Notes: generated from the sequence alone by a model not told the origin. A stretch of DNA of 64,000 bases from Roseovarius mucosus DSM 17069 (GCF_000768555.3 NZ_KN293980.1:220947-284946); one strand, 5' to 3'; counted from the stretch's first letter, positions 27,625-38,646 are shown. Translations and numbers: made by a program.

Positions 27625-28381
27625 ACTGAGATTTGAAAAACGCTGCTTCGCGGGCATCAATCGGGTGCATCGGACCCGTTTTGTATTTGGCATGAGAGTC
27701 GTTGTCGGCATGTTTGGCGCGCAGATACATATGCGGGCCGGGCTGAATCAGCGTGGGCATGTCGTAATGCAACTTGTGATGGCCGAAATTCATTACGGTC
27801 AGCGGATCGCCGGGGCGGAAGAGCACCGCAAGGCCACAGGCCCAAAAGGGCGCCTGAAGCTCTTCGGCGACGATTCCGCGTTCTGACAGGGTGACGGAAT
27901 AGCCGCGGTTATAGTCGATTGCCATGTAGCGCCAGCTCTTGCGCATGGTGCGGGTGTGTTTCTCGAACCAGCGCAGGCTACGCACGAAACCGAGACCGAC
28001 CGCATCGTCATCATCGAGGCGGAATTGCATCGAGAGGTCGGTATCCTCGCCCAGTTCGTGCTTGATCGCCAGTTGCATGGCAAGGCGATGCTTCATCGGC
28101 TCGCTTTCGATGATCTTGATCTGCGGCACCGGGGCGGTGAGATCGTGCAGGCGCTCGAGATAGGGTTTGGGCATTTTCTGCCCGATCATGACCAGAAATG
28201 TGAAATCGGGATTCTGTTGGGCGGCAATCGAGGGCAGGGTCAGGCATTCGAAATGGCGAAACCGCAGCTCCATCCGGGTTGGCGCGTAAAGATAGGCCTC
28301 GCGTTCCTCGACCGTGTCATGCATGCGTTTGAAGCCGCCCAAGGCGGGGTAGGAAAATCGGCAGATCCCGATCACGCGCAT
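27563..28381 (-). CDS. putative rhamnosyltransferase, copy 1
   Basis: 272 residues. It matches the putative rhamnosyl transferase family: N-terminal GICRFSYPALGGF, EREAYLYAPTRM, FRHFECLTLPSIAAQQNPDF and the acidic block FRLDDDDAVGLGFV near 120, which resembles a GT-A DXD metal site. It probably adds a sugar to a surface polysaccharide or glycoprotein in the cytoplasm. A paralogue lies immediately upstream in the same direction. Its 3' end overlaps the DMT transporter gene on the other strand by 62 bp. Confidence 0.85.
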   Translation of the reverse strand: MRVIGICRFSYPALGGFKRMHDTVEEREAYLYAPTRMELRFRHFECLTLPSIAAQQNPDFTFLVMIGQKMPKPYLERLHDLTAPVPQIKIIESEPMKHRLAMQLAIKHELGEDTDLSMQFRLDDDDAVGLGFVRSLRWFEKHTRTMRKSWRYMAIDYNRGYSVTLSERGIVAEELQAPFWACGLAVLFRPGDPLTVMNFGHHKLHYDMPTLIQPGPHMYLRAKHADNDSHAKYKTGPMHPIDAREAAFFKSQFNVDEAQVKAVFSNPLLPGG

Positions 28382-28396
28382 GTCCTGTCCTTACCT

Positions 28397-29214
28397 CTAG
28401 CGAAAGCTGGCGCGGACCCGGTCCGCGTCGATTTGAAAGTGATCGCGAAAGAGTGCCTCGCCTGCGGTATCCAACAGAGAGAGCTTGGGCATTCTCACTC
28501 CCTCTTTTTGTCGCGAGTCATTGTAGCCGTTGTGACCGCGCACGAACATCGGTTCCTGGGGCCAGGAGAGTGTGGGCATGTTCTGCCAGAGGCGCGCGTG
28601 GGAATAGTTCATGATCGTATGGCGCACGCCGGGGCGAACCGAGAGCGCGAGCGCAGGTGTCCACATGTGCTGAAACGTGGCCGAGGCCAGGATGCCTTCG
28701 GGCGTTGGGGTGGCGACAAAGCCGTTGACGAAATCAATCGCGACATGGCGGTGGCTGCGCAAGAGGCCGCGCGCCGAATGGGCCAGTTTGCGCAGACGCT
28801 CCACGAAATGGACGGATACCGCATCGTCGTCGTCCATGCGGAATTGCAAGGGGGTTGATCGCTGTCCAGAACGGCTGCATTGATCACCTCGCGCATGACA
28901 TCGCGGTGGCGCCCCGGTTCGCGGACCAGGACGCGAGCCTGCGGTAGGGAGACGAGATTGTCCATCAGGCGGGCGTGATCGCGCCGGGGCATGTTGGGGC
29001 CGATGACCACCAAAAGGATGAAATCCGGATCGGTCTGAGCGCGCAGGGGTGGGAGGGTAAATTGCTCAAACAGGCGAAACCGTTCCTTCATGCGTTCGGG
29101 GGCGTATAAATAAGCCTCGCGCTCTGCGGTTTCGGTATGTTCGACCTGAAAACCACCGAGGGCTGGATAGGAAAACCGGCACAGGCCGATCACCTGCGAA
29201 TTTGCATTTTCCAT
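28397..29214 (-). pseudogene. putative rhamnosyltransferase, copy 2, frameshifted in a C tract
   Basis: Paralogue of the preceding gene (shared IGLCRFSYPALGGF, EREAYLYAPERM, FRMDDDDAV). The frame breaks at a run of five C (five G on the + strand at 28850-28854). Adding one C gives QPPLQFRMDDDD and a single frame of 272 residues from the ATG at 29214, exactly the length of copy 1. The N-terminal third and the DXD-containing rest are otherwise intact. A homopolymer indel can be a sequencing error or a slipped-strand ON/OFF switch; this sequence cannot decide. An alternative start lies at 29226. Confidence 0.82.
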
Positions 29215-29226
29215 CCTGCCCTGCAT

Positions 29227-29543
29227 GCCTTAGACTGCTTGTATCGACTGTGGCATTGGCCTGTGGTGAACGCAAGTCCGGACCTGTTGACAACCCCCGC
29301 GACTCCCCCTATACGCGCCCCATCCATGGCTGAGGGGGTCGCCCCGTCGCCTGTATCAGAACTGTAGTGGTCAAGATCCGGGCGAATGCGCCCCGATCCT
29401 CTGGAAACCCACCGCGTCGGACCCAGAATGCAGGGTGCGATTGCGGTCTTTGCGTATTGCGGACGCGCGATTCGCTTTTGATTAACCGCATGGGGCTGGT
29501 CCTTGTGCAGACACATGTGTTGAGAGACGGGGAAATAACCGGA
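29227..29543. other. divergent intergenic region upstream of the str operon
   Basis: About 315 bp between the leftward rhamnosyltransferase and rpsL. It contains a strong promoter at 29287-29315 and a long untranslated leader of roughly 220 bases before rpsL. No RNA gene was recognised in it; the leader may carry regulation but no defined fold was found. Confidence 0.5.
29287..29315 (+). promoter_or_regulatory. probable sigma-70 promoter of rpsL-rpsG-fusA
   Basis: A perfect -35 TTGACA at 29287-29292, a 17-bp spacer and TATACG at 29310-29315. This is the best housekeeping promoter match upstream of the str operon. It predicts a 5' leader of about 220 bases. Confidence 0.65.
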
Positions 29544-29915
29544 ATGCCAACGATCCAACAGCTGATCCGCAAGCCGCGGCAGCCGAAAGTCAGAACCACC
29601 AAGTCACAGCATCTTCAGGGCTGCCCGCAGAAGCGTGGCGTTTGCACGCGCGTCTACACGACGACGCCGAAGAAGCCGAACTCGGCCATGCGGAAGGTTG
29701 CCAAGGTGCGCCTGACCAATGGCTTCGAGGTCATCAGCTACATCCCCGGCGAGAGCCACAACCTTCAGGAGCACTCTGTGGTTCTGATCCGTGGCGGCCG
29801 TGTAAAAGACCTTCCCGGTGTGCGTTACCACATCCTGCGCGGCGTGCTCGATACGCAAGGCGTCAAGGATCGTAAGCAGCGCCGTTCGAAATATGGCGCG
29901 AAGCGTCCGAAGTAA
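29544..29915 (+). CDS. rpsL: 30S ribosomal protein S12
   Basis: 123 residues from the ATG at 29544. S12 sits at the decoding centre of the 30S subunit and controls translational accuracy. The loop [18 protein letters not shown] retains both lysines of the streptomycin-resistance position near residue 43, and [13 protein letters not shown] retains the second one near 88, so a streptomycin-sensitive form is expected. First gene of the rpsL-rpsG-fusA-tuf run; 12 bp separate it from rpsG. Confidence 0.98.
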   Translation: MPTIQQLIRKPRQPKVRTTKSQHLQGCPQKRGVCTRVYTTTPKKPNSAMRKVAKVRLTNGFEVISYIPGESHNLQEHSVVLIRGGRVKDLPGVRYHILRGVLDTQGVKDRKQRRSKYGAKRPK

Positions 29916-29927
29916 GAGGAACCACAG

Positions 29928-30398
29928 ATGTCTCGTCGTCACGCCGCAGAAAAACGCGAAGTCCTGCCCGATGCCAAGTATGGCGATCGGGTTCTGACCA
30001 AGTTCATGAACAACCTGATGATCGACGGCAAGAAATCCGTCGCTGAAACGATCGTCTACAACGCGCTCGAGCGCGTCGAAGGCAAGATCAAGCGCGCGCC
30101 GGTGGAAGTGTTCCACGAAGCGCTCGACAATATCAAGCCGTCGGTCGAAGTGCGTTCGCGCCGCGTCGGTGGTGCCACCTATCAGGTGCCCGTCGAAGTG
30201 CGCCCCGAGCGCCGCGAAGCTCTTGCCATCCGTTGGCTGATCAACGCATCGCGCTCGCGGAACGAGAACACGATGGAAGAGCGTCTGGCAGGTGAGCTGC
30301 TTGATGCGGTCCAGAGCCGCGGTTCGGCCGTGAAGAAGCGCGAAGACACCCACAAGATGGCAGACGCGAACAAAGCGTTCAGCCATTACCGCTGGTAA
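29928..30398 (+). CDS. rpsG: 30S ribosomal protein S7
   Basis: 156 residues, normal for the short bacterial form. S7 nucleates assembly of the 30S head and contacts the E-site tRNA. The N-terminus [21 protein letters not shown] and the block [23 protein letters not shown] are diagnostic. It lies between rpsL and fusA, with a 20-bp gap to fusA. Confidence 0.98.
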   Translation: MSRRHAAEKREVLPDAKYGDRVLTKFMNNLMIDGKKSVAETIVYNALERVEGKIKRAPVEVFHEALDNIKPSVEVRSRRVGGATYQVPVEVRPERREALAIRWLINASRSRNENTMEERLAGELLDAVQSRGSAVKKREDTHKMADANKAFSHYRW

Positions 30399-30418
30399 AC
30401 CTCAGAGGCATTTGAATC

Positions 30419-32542
30419 ATGGCACGCGACTATCCCCTCCAGCGTTACCGGAACTTCGGGATCATGGCCCACATCGATGCGGGCAAGACCACGACGACCG
30501 AGCGCATCCTGTTTTACACCGGCAAGTCCCACAAGATCGGCGAAGTTCACGACGGCGCCGCGACAATGGACTGGATGGAGCAGGAGCAGGAACGCGGTAT
30601 CACCATCACTTCGGCTGCGACCACGACTTTCTGGCAGCGCCAGGAAGACCCGAGCAGCGAGGGTATTTCGGATACCAAGTATCGCTTTAACATCATCGAC
30701 ACCCCCGGCCACGTCGACTTTACCATTGAAGTCGAGCGTTCGCTGGCGGTTCTCGATGGCGCGATCTGTCTGCTGGACGGGAACGCCGGCGTCGAGCCGC
30801 AGACCGAAACCGTGTGGCGTCAGGCTGACCGCTACAAGGTGCCGCGTCTGGTGTTCGTCAACAAGATGGACAAGATCGGCGCGGATTTCTTCAACTGCGT
30901 CAAGATGATCAAGGATCGCACCGGGGCCATTCCGGCGCCCGTCGCCTTGCCGATCGGTGCCGAGGATCAACTCGAAGGCATCATCGACCTGATCAAGATG
31001 GAAGAGTGGGTCTGGAAGGGCGAAGATCTGGGCGCGTCCTGGGTTCGCCAGCCGATCCGTGACGACCTCAAGGATCTGGCCGACGAATGGCGCGCCAACC
31101 TGATCGAAGTCGCCGTCGAAATGGACGATGACGCGATGGAAGGCTATCTCGAAGGCAAAGAGCCCGATGAAGAGACCCTGCGCGCGCTGATCCGCAAGGG
31201 CACGCTGTCGCTCAGCTTCGTGCCGGTTCTGGTTGGCTCTGCCTTCAAGAACAAGGGTGTGCAGCCGCTTCTGAACGCCGTGATCGACTTCTTGCCGTCG
31301 CCGCTCGACGTGCCGCCGTACATGGGCTTTAGCCCGGATGACGAGACCGAGACCCGGAACATCGCGCGTCACGCCGATGATTCCGAGCCTTTCTCGGCGC
31401 TCGCGTTCAAGATCATGAACGACCCCTTCGTTGGCTCGCTGACCTTCACACGCATCTATTCCGGCGTGATGAAGAAGGGCGATGCGATGCTCAATGCCAC
31501 CAAAGGCAAAAAAGAGCGCGTTGGCCGCATGATGATGATGCACGCCATCAACCGCGAAGAGATCGAAGAGGCCTTTGCTGGGGACATCATCGCTTTGGCC
31601 GGTCTCAAAGAGACAACCACGGGCGACACGCTCTGTGATCCGGCCAAGCCGGTCGTTCTCGAAACCATGACCTTCCCCGATCCCGTGATCGAGATCGCGG
31701 TCGAGCCCAAGACGAAGGGTGACCAAGAGAAAATGTCGGCGGGTCTGGCCCGTCTGGCAGCAGAGGACCCTTCCTTCCGCGTCGAAACCGACCTCGAGTC
31801 CGGTCAGACCATCATGAAGGGCATGGGCGAACTGCATCTCGACATTCTGGTTGACCGTCTGCGTCGCGAGTTCAAGGTCGAGGCCAACATCGGTGCGCCG
31901 CAGGTGGCGTATCGCGAAACCATCAGCCACATGGTCGAGCATACCTACACCCACAAGAAACAGTCGGGTGGTTCGGGTCAGTTCGCCGAGGTCAAGCTGG
32001 TCATCACGCCGACAGAGCCGGGCGAAGGCTTCAGCTTTGAGAGCAAGATCGTCGGCGGTGCCGTGCCCAAGGAATATATCCCGGGTGTCGAAAAAGGTAT
32101 CCGCTCGGTGATGGACAGCGGCCCGCTCGCCGGTTTCCCGGTGATCGACTTCAAAGTGGCGCTGATCGACGGTAAATACCATGACGTGGACTCTTCGGTC
32201 ATGGCGTTCGAGATTGCCGGTCGTATGGGCATGCGTGAAGGCCTCAAGAAGGCGGGCGCCAAGCTGCTCGAGCCGATCATGAAGGTCGAGGTCGTGACGC
32301 CTGAAGAGTATACCGGCAACGTCATCGGCGATCTTACGTCGCGGCGCGGTCAGGTGTCGGGCCAAGAGCAGCGCGGCAATGCCATCGCGATCAACGCCAA
32401 CGTACCGCTTGCCAATATGTTCGGCTATATCAATACGCTGCGCTCGATGTCTTCGGGACGCGCCCAGTTCACGATGCAGTTCTCGCATTACGAGCCGGTG
32501 CCGCACAACATCTCGGAAGAGATTCAGAAGAAATACGCATAA
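30419..32542 (+). CDS. fusA: elongation factor G
   Basis: 707 residues. EF-G is the GTPase that drives translocation and, with RRF, ribosome recycling. The P-loop is [15 protein letters not shown], with DTPGHVDF (G3) and [10 protein letters not shown] (G4) downstream. The C-terminal domains include the VAYRETI start of domain IV and [21 protein letters not shown] of domain V. An 84-bp spacer with a structured repeat separates it from tuf. Confidence 0.98.
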   Translation: MARDYPLQRYRNFGIMAHIDAGKTTTTERILFYTGKSHKIGEVHDGAATMDWMEQEQERGITITSAATTTFWQRQEDPSSEGISDTKYRFNIIDTPGHVDFTIEVERSLAVLDGAICLLDGNAGVEPQTETVWRQADRYKVPRLVFVNKMDKIGADFFNCVKMIKDRTGAIPAPVALPIGAEDQLEGIIDLIKMEEWVWKGEDLGASWVRQPIRDDLKDLADEWRANLIEVAVEMDDDAMEGYLEGKEPDEETLRALIRKGTLSLSFVPVLVGSAFKNKGVQPLLNAVIDFLPSPLDVPPYMGFSPDDETETRNIARHADDSEPFSALAFKIMNDPFVGSLTFTRIYSGVMKKGDAMLNATKGKKERVGRMMMMHAINREEIEEAFAGDIIALAGLKETTTGDTLCDPAKPVVLETMTFPDPVIEIAVEPKTKGDQEKMSAGLARLAAEDPSFRVETDLESGQTIMKGMGELHLDILVDRLRREFKVEANIGAPQVAYRETISHMVEHTYTHKKQSGGSGQFAEVKLVITPTEPGEGFSFESKIVGGAVPKEYIPGVEKGIRSVMDSGPLAGFPVIDFKVALIDGKYHDVDSSVMAFEIAGRMGMREGLKKAGAKLLEPIMKVEVVTPEEYTGNVIGDLTSRRGQVSGQEQRGNAIAINANVPLANMFGYINTLRSMSSGRAQFTMQFSHYEPVPHNISEEIQKKYA

Positions 32543-32546
32543 CGGC

Positions 32547-32610
32547 GGTGGGCAATCTGCCCACCCTACCCCCCCTGTAGGGTGCGTCACCGCGCACCGC
32601 ATTAGACCCA
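32547..32610. repeat. REP-like palindromic element in the fusA-tuf spacer
   Basis: GGTGGGCA at 32547-32554 and TGCCCACC at 32558-32565 form a perfect 8-bp stem with a 3-base loop. A second imperfect stem built from CTAC...GTAGGGTGCG and GCGCACC follows. The combination resembles the GTAGGGTGCGT-type repeats scattered through many proteobacterial genomes. It could terminate or attenuate fusA-tuf readthrough, but no clear T run is present. Confidence 0.5.
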
Positions 32611-32626
32611 AGAAGGAGCCAGAACC

Positions 32627-33802
<1,176 letters not shown>

Positions 33803-33884
33803 CAACCTTTAAGGGTTCGACGAGGGAGGCCGGGTGGTCCGGCCTTCCTCCTATCAACTCCAATGCCGCGAAAGGCTAAGACAA

Positions 33885-34193
33885 ATGCAAAGCCAAAATA
33901 TTCGCATTCGGCTCAAGGCGTTTGATTACCGTGTGCTGGATGCCAGCACGCAGGAAATCGTAAATACCGCCAAACGGACGGGTGCCCAGGTGCGTGGGCC
34001 GATCCCGCTGCCGAACAAGATCGAGAAATTCACGGTTCTGCGTGGTCCGCACGTGAACAAGAAATCCCGCGACCAGTTCGAGATTCGGACGCATAAGCGT
34101 CTCTTGGACATCGTCGATCCCACGCCGCAGACGGTGGACGCGCTGATGAAGCTCGACCTCGCCGCAGGCGTGGACGTGCAGATTTCGGTTTAA
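33885..34193 (+). CDS. rpsJ: 30S ribosomal protein S10
   Basis: 102 residues from the ATG at 33885. S10 is a head protein of the 30S subunit and, as NusE, a partner of NusB in transcription antitermination. The sequence shows [18 protein letters not shown] at the start and the loop [24 protein letters not shown]. First gene of the S10 operon; 12 bp before rplC. Confidence 0.98.
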   Translation: MQSQNIRIRLKAFDYRVLDASTQEIVNTAKRTGAQVRGPIPLPNKIEKFTVLRGPHVNKKSRDQFEIRTHKRLLDIVDPTPQTVDALMKLDLAAGVDVQISV

Positions 34194-34205
34194 GGAGAGC
34201 AAGAG

Positions 34206-35048
34206 ATGTTGCGCTCTGGTGTGATCGCGAAAAAAGTCGGCATGACCCGGCTTTTCCTCGAAGACGGCAAACAGGTTCCTGTGACCGTTCTTCAATTGGA
34301 TAAACTTCAGGTGGTGGCACAGCGCACCCCTGAGAAAGACGGCTATACGGCCGTGCAACTTGGGGCTGGCACCGCCAAAGCCAAGCGCACGACGCAAGCC
34401 ATGCGTGGCCACTTCGCCGCAGCCAAGGTCGAGCCCAAGCGCAAGATCGCGGAATTCCGCGTGGCGCCTGAGGCCATGATCAACGTGGGCGAGGAAATCA
34501 CTGCTGACCATTACTTTGAAGGTCAGTTCGTGGATGTCTCGGGCACCTCGATCGGTAAAGGTTTTGCCGGTGCGATGAAGCGGCACAACTTTGGTGGTCT
34601 GCGGGCCAGCCACGGTGTGTCGATCAGCCACCGTTCGCACGGCTCGACGGGTCAGTGTCAGGACCCGGGCAAGGTGTTCAAGGGCAAGAAAATGGCCGGT
34701 CATATGGGGGCCGTGCGTGTCACCACGCAAAACCTTCAGGTCGTCAAGACGGATGCGGACCGCGGCCTGATCATGATCAAGGGTGCTGTTCCCGGCTCAA
34801 AAGGTGGTTGGGTGACGATCAAGGATGCGGTGAAAAAGCCGTTCCCCGAGAACGCCATTCTGCCCGCCGCGCTGCGCTCTGCTGCGGAAGAAGCTGCCAA
34901 AGCTGCTGAGGCTGCGGCCGCTGCTGCTGCGGCTGAAGCAGAAGCTGAAGCCAAGCGTCTGGCCGAAGAGGCTGCCGCCGCTGAGGAAGCTGCTCTGAAA
35001 GAGGCTGAGGCCAGCATTCAGGCCGAGAAGAAGGAAGGCGAAGAATGA
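34206..35048 (+). CDS. rplC: 50S ribosomal protein L3 with Ala/Glu-rich C-terminal extension
   Basis: 280 residues. The first 210 or so are the normal L3 fold: [54 protein letters not shown] with the methylated-glutamine region, and GNGQ-equivalent downstream. L3 reaches toward the peptidyl-transferase centre and starts 50S assembly. The last 65 residues are an additional alanine/glutamate-rich, probably helical or coiled tail ([26 protein letters not shown]), not found in E. coli L3. The stop overlaps the rplD start by 4 bp. Confidence 0.96.
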   Translation: MLRSGVIAKKVGMTRLFLEDGKQVPVTVLQLDKLQVVAQRTPEKDGYTAVQLGAGTAKAKRTTQAMRGHFAAAKVEPKRKIAEFRVAPEAMINVGEEITADHYFEGQFVDVSGTSIGKGFAGAMKRHNFGGLRASHGVSISHRSHGSTGQCQDPGKVFKGKKMAGHMGAVRVTTQNLQVVKTDADRGLIMIKGAVPGSKGGWVTIKDAVKKPFPENAILPAALRSAAEEAAKAAEAAAAAAAAEAEAEAKRLAEEAAAAEEAALKEAEASIQAEKKEGEE

Positions 35049-35662
35049 AACTCGACGTGATCAAACTGGACGGCGGGACGGCCGGCTCGGTCGATCTGGG
35101 CGAAGACATCTTCGGCCTCGATCCCCGTGCGGACATCCTGCACCGCGTCGTCCGCTGGCAGCGCAACAAGGCGCAGGCTGGCACGCACAAGGTCAAGACC
35201 CGGTCGGAAACCAGCTATTCCACCAAGAAGATCTATCGCCAGAAGGGCACCGGCGGCGCACGCCACGGTGACAAGAATGCGCCGATCTTCCGTCACGGTG
35301 GTATCTACAAGGGTCCGACACCCCGCAGCCATGCGCATGACCTGCCCAAGAAGGTCCGCGCGCTTGGTCTCAAGCACGCGCTCTCGGCCAAGGCCAAGGC
35401 AGGCGCGCTTGTGATCCTCGACGAGGCGTCGTCGAATGGCAAGACGGCGGAATTGGCCAAGCAGGTCAAGAACCTCGGCTGGAAGCGCGCGCTGGTCATC
35501 GACGGCGCACAGGTGAATGCAGAATTCGCCCGTGCCGCGGCCAATATCGAGGGTCTCGATGTGCTGCCGTCGGTCGGCGCAAATGTCTATGACATCCTCA
35601 AGCGTGACACGCTCGTGATCACCAAGGCGGGTGTCGAAGCACTGGAGGCTCGTCTGAAATGA
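35045..35662 (+). CDS. rplD: 50S ribosomal protein L4
   Basis: 205 residues. L4 lines the exit tunnel and in E. coli autoregulates the S10 operon; whether that applies here is unknown. The tunnel loop is seen in [27 protein letters not shown], and [20 protein letters not shown] follows. Both ends overlap neighbouring ribosomal genes by 4 bp. Confidence 0.97.
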   Translation: MKLDVIKLDGGTAGSVDLGEDIFGLDPRADILHRVVRWQRNKAQAGTHKVKTRSETSYSTKKIYRQKGTGGARHGDKNAPIFRHGGIYKGPTPRSHAHDLPKKVRALGLKHALSAKAKAGALVILDEASSNGKTAELAKQVKNLGWKRALVIDGAQVNAEFARAAANIEGLDVLPSVGANVYDILKRDTLVITKAGVEALEARLK

Positions 35663-35955
35663 GCGCGAAACCTGAACATTACGATGTGATCCGCAAGCCG
35701 ATCATCACCGAAAAGGCCACTATGGTCTCGGAAAATGGGGCTGTGGTGTTCGAGGTCCATATGGATGCCAACAAACCTGCCATCAAAGAGGCCGTTGAGG
35801 CGCTCTTTGGGGTTAAGGTGACGGCTGTGAACACCACGATCACCAAGGGCAAGCAAAAGCGCTTCCGGGGTCAGCTTGGCCGTCGGAATGACGTCAAGAA
35901 AGCCTATGTGACCCTCGCCGAGGGCAACACGATCGACGTGACCACGGGTCTCTGA
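35659..35955 (+). CDS. rplW: 50S ribosomal protein L23
   Basis: 98 residues. L23 lies at the tunnel exit and is the docking site for trigger factor and [27 protein letters not shown] and [30 protein letters not shown] are the family blocks. Unusually, it is followed not by rplB but by a strong terminator and an unrelated methyltransferase gene. Confidence 0.97.
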   Translation: MSAKPEHYDVIRKPIITEKATMVSENGAVVFEVHMDANKPAIKEAVEALFGVKVTAVNTTITKGKQKRFRGQLGRRNDVKKAYVTLAEGNTIDVTTGL

Positions 35956-35993
35956 TCGTGGTGGGGCTTTCCCCACTCTATGGATTGAAATAA

Positions 35994-36031
35994 GAACCCC
36001 GACTGCCGAGAGGTGGTCGGGGTTCTTCTTT
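35994..36031 (+). terminator. strong terminator after rplW
   Basis: GAACCCCGACTGCC at 35994-36007 pairs with GGTGGTCGGGGTTC at 36012-36025 around a GAGA loop: 14 pairs with two G-T wobbles, followed by TTCTTT. A smaller hairpin, GTGGGG/CCCCAC, lies at 35961-35976. Together they should stop most transcription of the S10 operon before rplB. Confidence 0.85.
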
Positions 36032-36045
36032 GGTGACACGCGCCT

Positions 36046-36073
36046 TTGCTATGGAACAGGGCAATGGTAATTA
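36046..36073 (+). promoter_or_regulatory. candidate promoter of the methyltransferase gene
   Basis: TTGCTA at 36046-36051, a 16-bp spacer and TAATTA at 36068-36073, between the rplW terminator and the methyltransferase start. The match is modest; it is offered because a promoter is needed in this short gap. Confidence 0.3.
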
Positions 36074-36106
36074 CCCTGACAACGACGTTTGGAATGTGAA
36101 AACAGT

Positions 36107-36865
36107 ATGCAGCTTGAAATCGACATTGCCGCCGAGGCCGAGGAGGATCGGATCGCGTCACTCGATCTCACATGCTTTGATCGTGGCGACCTTGTTAACC
36201 TGATCTTGCAGCGCTCCGAAGTGATGTTTGACCGTCCGAAGTCGGGGCGCGTTATCAAGGCGTGGCAAGAGGGCGAAGATGCGCCGATCCAGGCCGTGGT
36301 GGACGAGATGGGGGAGACCATCGCGCGCCGGGCCGCCGGGGTCATTCACGCCGAATACAAGGCTATCAAGGGATTGTTGCAGGATCTGAACCTCAAACGG
36401 CTGGCTGATATTGGCTGTGGTTATGGGTTCTTTGATCTCTTTGCCGCGCAGGATCTTGGGTGTCAGGTGCTTTTGATTGATATCGAGGAGAACACGCACC
36501 GGCATTTCGGGTTCAATCTAGAGGGTGCGGCCTATTCCTCGCTCAGCCGGGCCAAGCGTTTGCTCGTCTCGAATGGGATCAAGTCGAGCATGATCGAAAC
36601 ATTGAACCCATCCAAGAAGCCGGTCGAGGCGTCCAAGCCTGTAGATTTGACTGTAAGCTTTCTCTCTTGTGGGTTTCACTATCCGGTGGATCCGTATCTG
36701 CCGTTTCTTGACAAGGTGTTGCGGCCCGGCGGCGCGGCGATTTTCGACTTGCGCCGGAGCACATCAGCCGCACAGGCACAAAAGCTGGAAGAGTTTGGTG
36801 CGTTGTCTGACATGGCCGCGCCGCCTAAAGCGCGCCGTGTTCTGCTGCGCAAGGCGACGGCGTAA
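36107..36865 (+). CDS. SAM-dependent methyltransferase inside the S10 cluster
   Basis: 252 residues from the ATG at 36107; an in-frame TTG at 36089 is possible. The class I SAM-binding motif is LADIGCGYGFFDLFAA near 100, with an acidic residue ending the second strand (LLIDIEE) and LRPGGAAIFDLRR as the later strand. The N-terminal 90 residues are a helical region without a recognised family. The substrate is unknown; an rRNA or ribosomal protein is a tempting but unsupported guess from its position between rplW and rplB. It is flanked by a terminator upstream and a promoter downstream, so it is probably its own transcription unit. Confidence 0.75.
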   Translation: MQLEIDIAAEAEEDRIASLDLTCFDRGDLVNLILQRSEVMFDRPKSGRVIKAWQEGEDAPIQAVVDEMGETIARRAAGVIHAEYKAIKGLLQDLNLKRLADIGCGYGFFDLFAAQDLGCQVLLIDIEENTHRHFGFNLEGAAYSSLSRAKRLLVSNGIKSSMIETLNPSKKPVEASKPVDLTVSFLSCGFHYPVDPYLPFLDKVLRPGGAAIFDLRRSTSAAQAQKLEEFGALSDMAAPPKARRVLLRKATA

Positions 36866-37137
36866 AAACCCGAGTGCACGGGTGTGGGGCTGTGGCCAAC
36901 GCACAGCGCCATGCAGACACCGCCGCGGCCCTTTAAATCTTGGGCAAACCCCTTGACCGCGCAGGTGACCTCCCTTATCAGACCCCATCCGCAAGGCCCC
37001 GGATTCGTCCGGGGCTTCGCTGTTGTTCGCAAGGGCAACTCTAACCGGGGACCTACGGGGCCTCATACCTTGGCCACCCTCGGGGGGCTATAACATAGGC
37101 GGGGCATCCCGCCGTAAGCAAACGGAAGACAGAAAGC
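36866..37137 (+). promoter_or_regulatory. promoter and leader region of the rplB operon
   Basis: A 272-bp gene-free stretch. TTGACC at 36953-36958, a 17-bp spacer and TATCAG at 36976-36981 form a good housekeeping promoter. Just downstream, GCCCCGGA/TCCGGGGC (36996-37003 and 37008-37015) forms a perfect 8-bp stem capped by TTCG, expected near the 5' end of the transcript. No T run follows, so it is more likely a stabilising or regulatory leader structure than a terminator. The mRNA leader before rplB would be about 150 bases. Confidence 0.65.
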
Positions 37138-37980
37138 ATGGCACTCAAGTCGTATAAGCCGACGACGCCGGGCCAGCGTGGGCTGGTGCTGATCGACCGT
37201 TCGGAGCTGTGGAAAGGACGTCCGGTCAAATCCCTCACCGAGGGTTTGACCAAGAATGGCGGCCGGAACAATACCGGACGGATCACGATGCGTCGCAAAG
37301 GCGGCGGGGCGAAACGCCTCTATCGCATCGTCGATTTCAAGCGGACGAAATTCGATATTTCGGCAACCGTGGAACGGATCGAATATGACCCGAACCGCAC
37401 CGCATTTATCGCGCTGATCAAATACGAAGATGGCGAGCAGGCCTATATCCTGGCACCGCAGCGTCTGGCGATTGGTGACAAGGTGGTCGCCTCGGCCAAG
37501 GCCGACATCAAGCCGGGTAACGCGATGCCGTTCTCGGGCATGCCCATCGGTACGATCATTCACAACATCGAGCTCAAGGCTGGCAAGGGCGGGCAGATTG
37601 CACGCGCCGCTGGCACCTATGCGCAATTCGTGGGCCGCGACGGTGGCTATGCTCAGATCCGTCTGAGCTCGGGCGAACTGCGTCTGGTGCGCCAGGAATG
37701 CATGGCCACTGTTGGGGCTGTCAGCAACCCAGACAACTCGAACCAGAATTACGGCAAAGCGGGCCGTATGCGTCACAAAGGCATCCGCCCGTCTGTGCGT
37801 GGTGTGGTTATGAACCCGATCGACCACCCCCATGGTGGTGGTGAGGGCCGGACCTCGGGTGGTCGCCACCCGGTTACGCCTTGGGGCAAGCCCACCAAAG
37901 GCGCGCGCACCCGCAACAAGAACAAGGCGTCGCAGGATCTCATCGTGCGCTCGCGTCACGCCAAGAAGAAGGGCCGCTAA
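37138..37980 (+). CDS. rplB: 50S ribosomal protein L2
   Basis: 280 residues. L2 supports the peptidyl-transferase centre and subunit joining. The highly conserved [20 protein letters not shown] segment near 222-241 includes the key histidine, and [20 protein letters not shown] is the N-terminal RNA-binding block. It heads a separately transcribed part of the S10 cluster; rpsS follows after 3 bp. Confidence 0.98.
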   Translation: MALKSYKPTTPGQRGLVLIDRSELWKGRPVKSLTEGLTKNGGRNNTGRITMRRKGGGAKRLYRIVDFKRTKFDISATVERIEYDPNRTAFIALIKYEDGEQAYILAPQRLAIGDKVVASAKADIKPGNAMPFSGMPIGTIIHNIELKAGKGGQIARAAGTYAQFVGRDGGYAQIRLSSGELRLVRQECMATVGAVSNPDNSNQNYGKAGRMRHKGIRPSVRGVVMNPIDHPHGGGEGRTSGGRHPVTPWGKPTKGARTRNKNKASQDLIVRSRHAKKKGR

Positions 37981-37983
37981 CAC

Positions 37984-38262
37984 ATGGCACGTTCTGTATG
38001 GAAAGGCCCCTTTGTCGATGCCTATGTCTTGAAAAAGGCAGAGGCAGCGCGCGAGTCGGGGCGTAATGAAGTCATCAAGATCTGGTCGCGTCGTTCGACG
38101 ATCCTGCCGCAGTTCGTGGGTCTCACGTTCGGCGTCTACAACGGCCACAAGCATATCCCTGTCAACGTCAGCGAAGACATGATTGGTCAAAAGTTCGGTG
38201 AATATTCGCCGACCCGGACCTATTACGGTCATGCCGCAGACAAAAAAGCGAAGCGGAAGTAA
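37984..38262 (+). CDS. rpsS: 30S ribosomal protein S19
   Basis: 92 residues. S19 binds the 30S head next to S13. [45 protein letters not shown] and [19 protein letters not shown] are the family blocks. Three bases separate it from rplB and three from rplV. Confidence 0.98.
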   Translation: MARSVWKGPFVDAYVLKKAEAARESGRNEVIKIWSRRSTILPQFVGLTFGVYNGHKHIPVNVSEDMIGQKFGEYSPTRTYYGHAADKKAKRK

Positions 38263-38265
38263 GTC

Positions 38266-38646
38266 ATGGGCAAGGAAAAGAACCCCCGCCGCGTGGCAGA
38301 CAACGAAGCGATGGCCAAGTTGCGCATGCTTCGTACCAGCCCGCAAAAGCTGAACCTCGTTGCTGCGATGATCCGCGGCAAGAAGGTTGACAAGGCGTTG
38401 ACCGATCTGACCTTCTCGAACAAGCGCATTGCGCAGGATGTCAAGAAGTGTCTTCAGTCCGCGATTGCCAATGCCGAGAACAACCACAATCTCGATGTGG
38501 ATGGTCTGATCGTGGCAGAGGCCTATGTCGGCAAGAACCTTGTGATGAAGCGTGGCCGTCCGCGTGCCCGTGGTCGCTTCGGCGCGCTGAAAAAGCCGTT
38601 CTCGGAGCTGACAATCAAGGTGCGTGAAATTGAGGAGCAAGCCTAA
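38266..38646 (+). CDS. rplV: 50S ribosomal protein L22
   Basis: 126 residues. L22 extends a hairpin into the exit tunnel. [39 protein letters not shown] and the hairpin region [15 protein letters not shown] are clear. No macrolide-type deletion is seen in the hairpin. The last base is shared with the rpsC start. Confidence 0.98.
   Translation: MGKEKNPRRVADNEAMAKLRMLRTSPQKLNLVAAMIRGKKVDKALTDLTFSNKRIAQDVKKCLQSAIANAENNHNLDVDGLIVAEAYVGKNLVMKRGRPRARGRFGALKKPFSELTIKVREIEEQA

Noticed and set aside
36996-37020. Intrinsic terminator of the methyltransferase gene
   Set aside because: The stem is strong, but there is no T run and a good promoter lies just upstream, so it is better read as part of the rplB leader.
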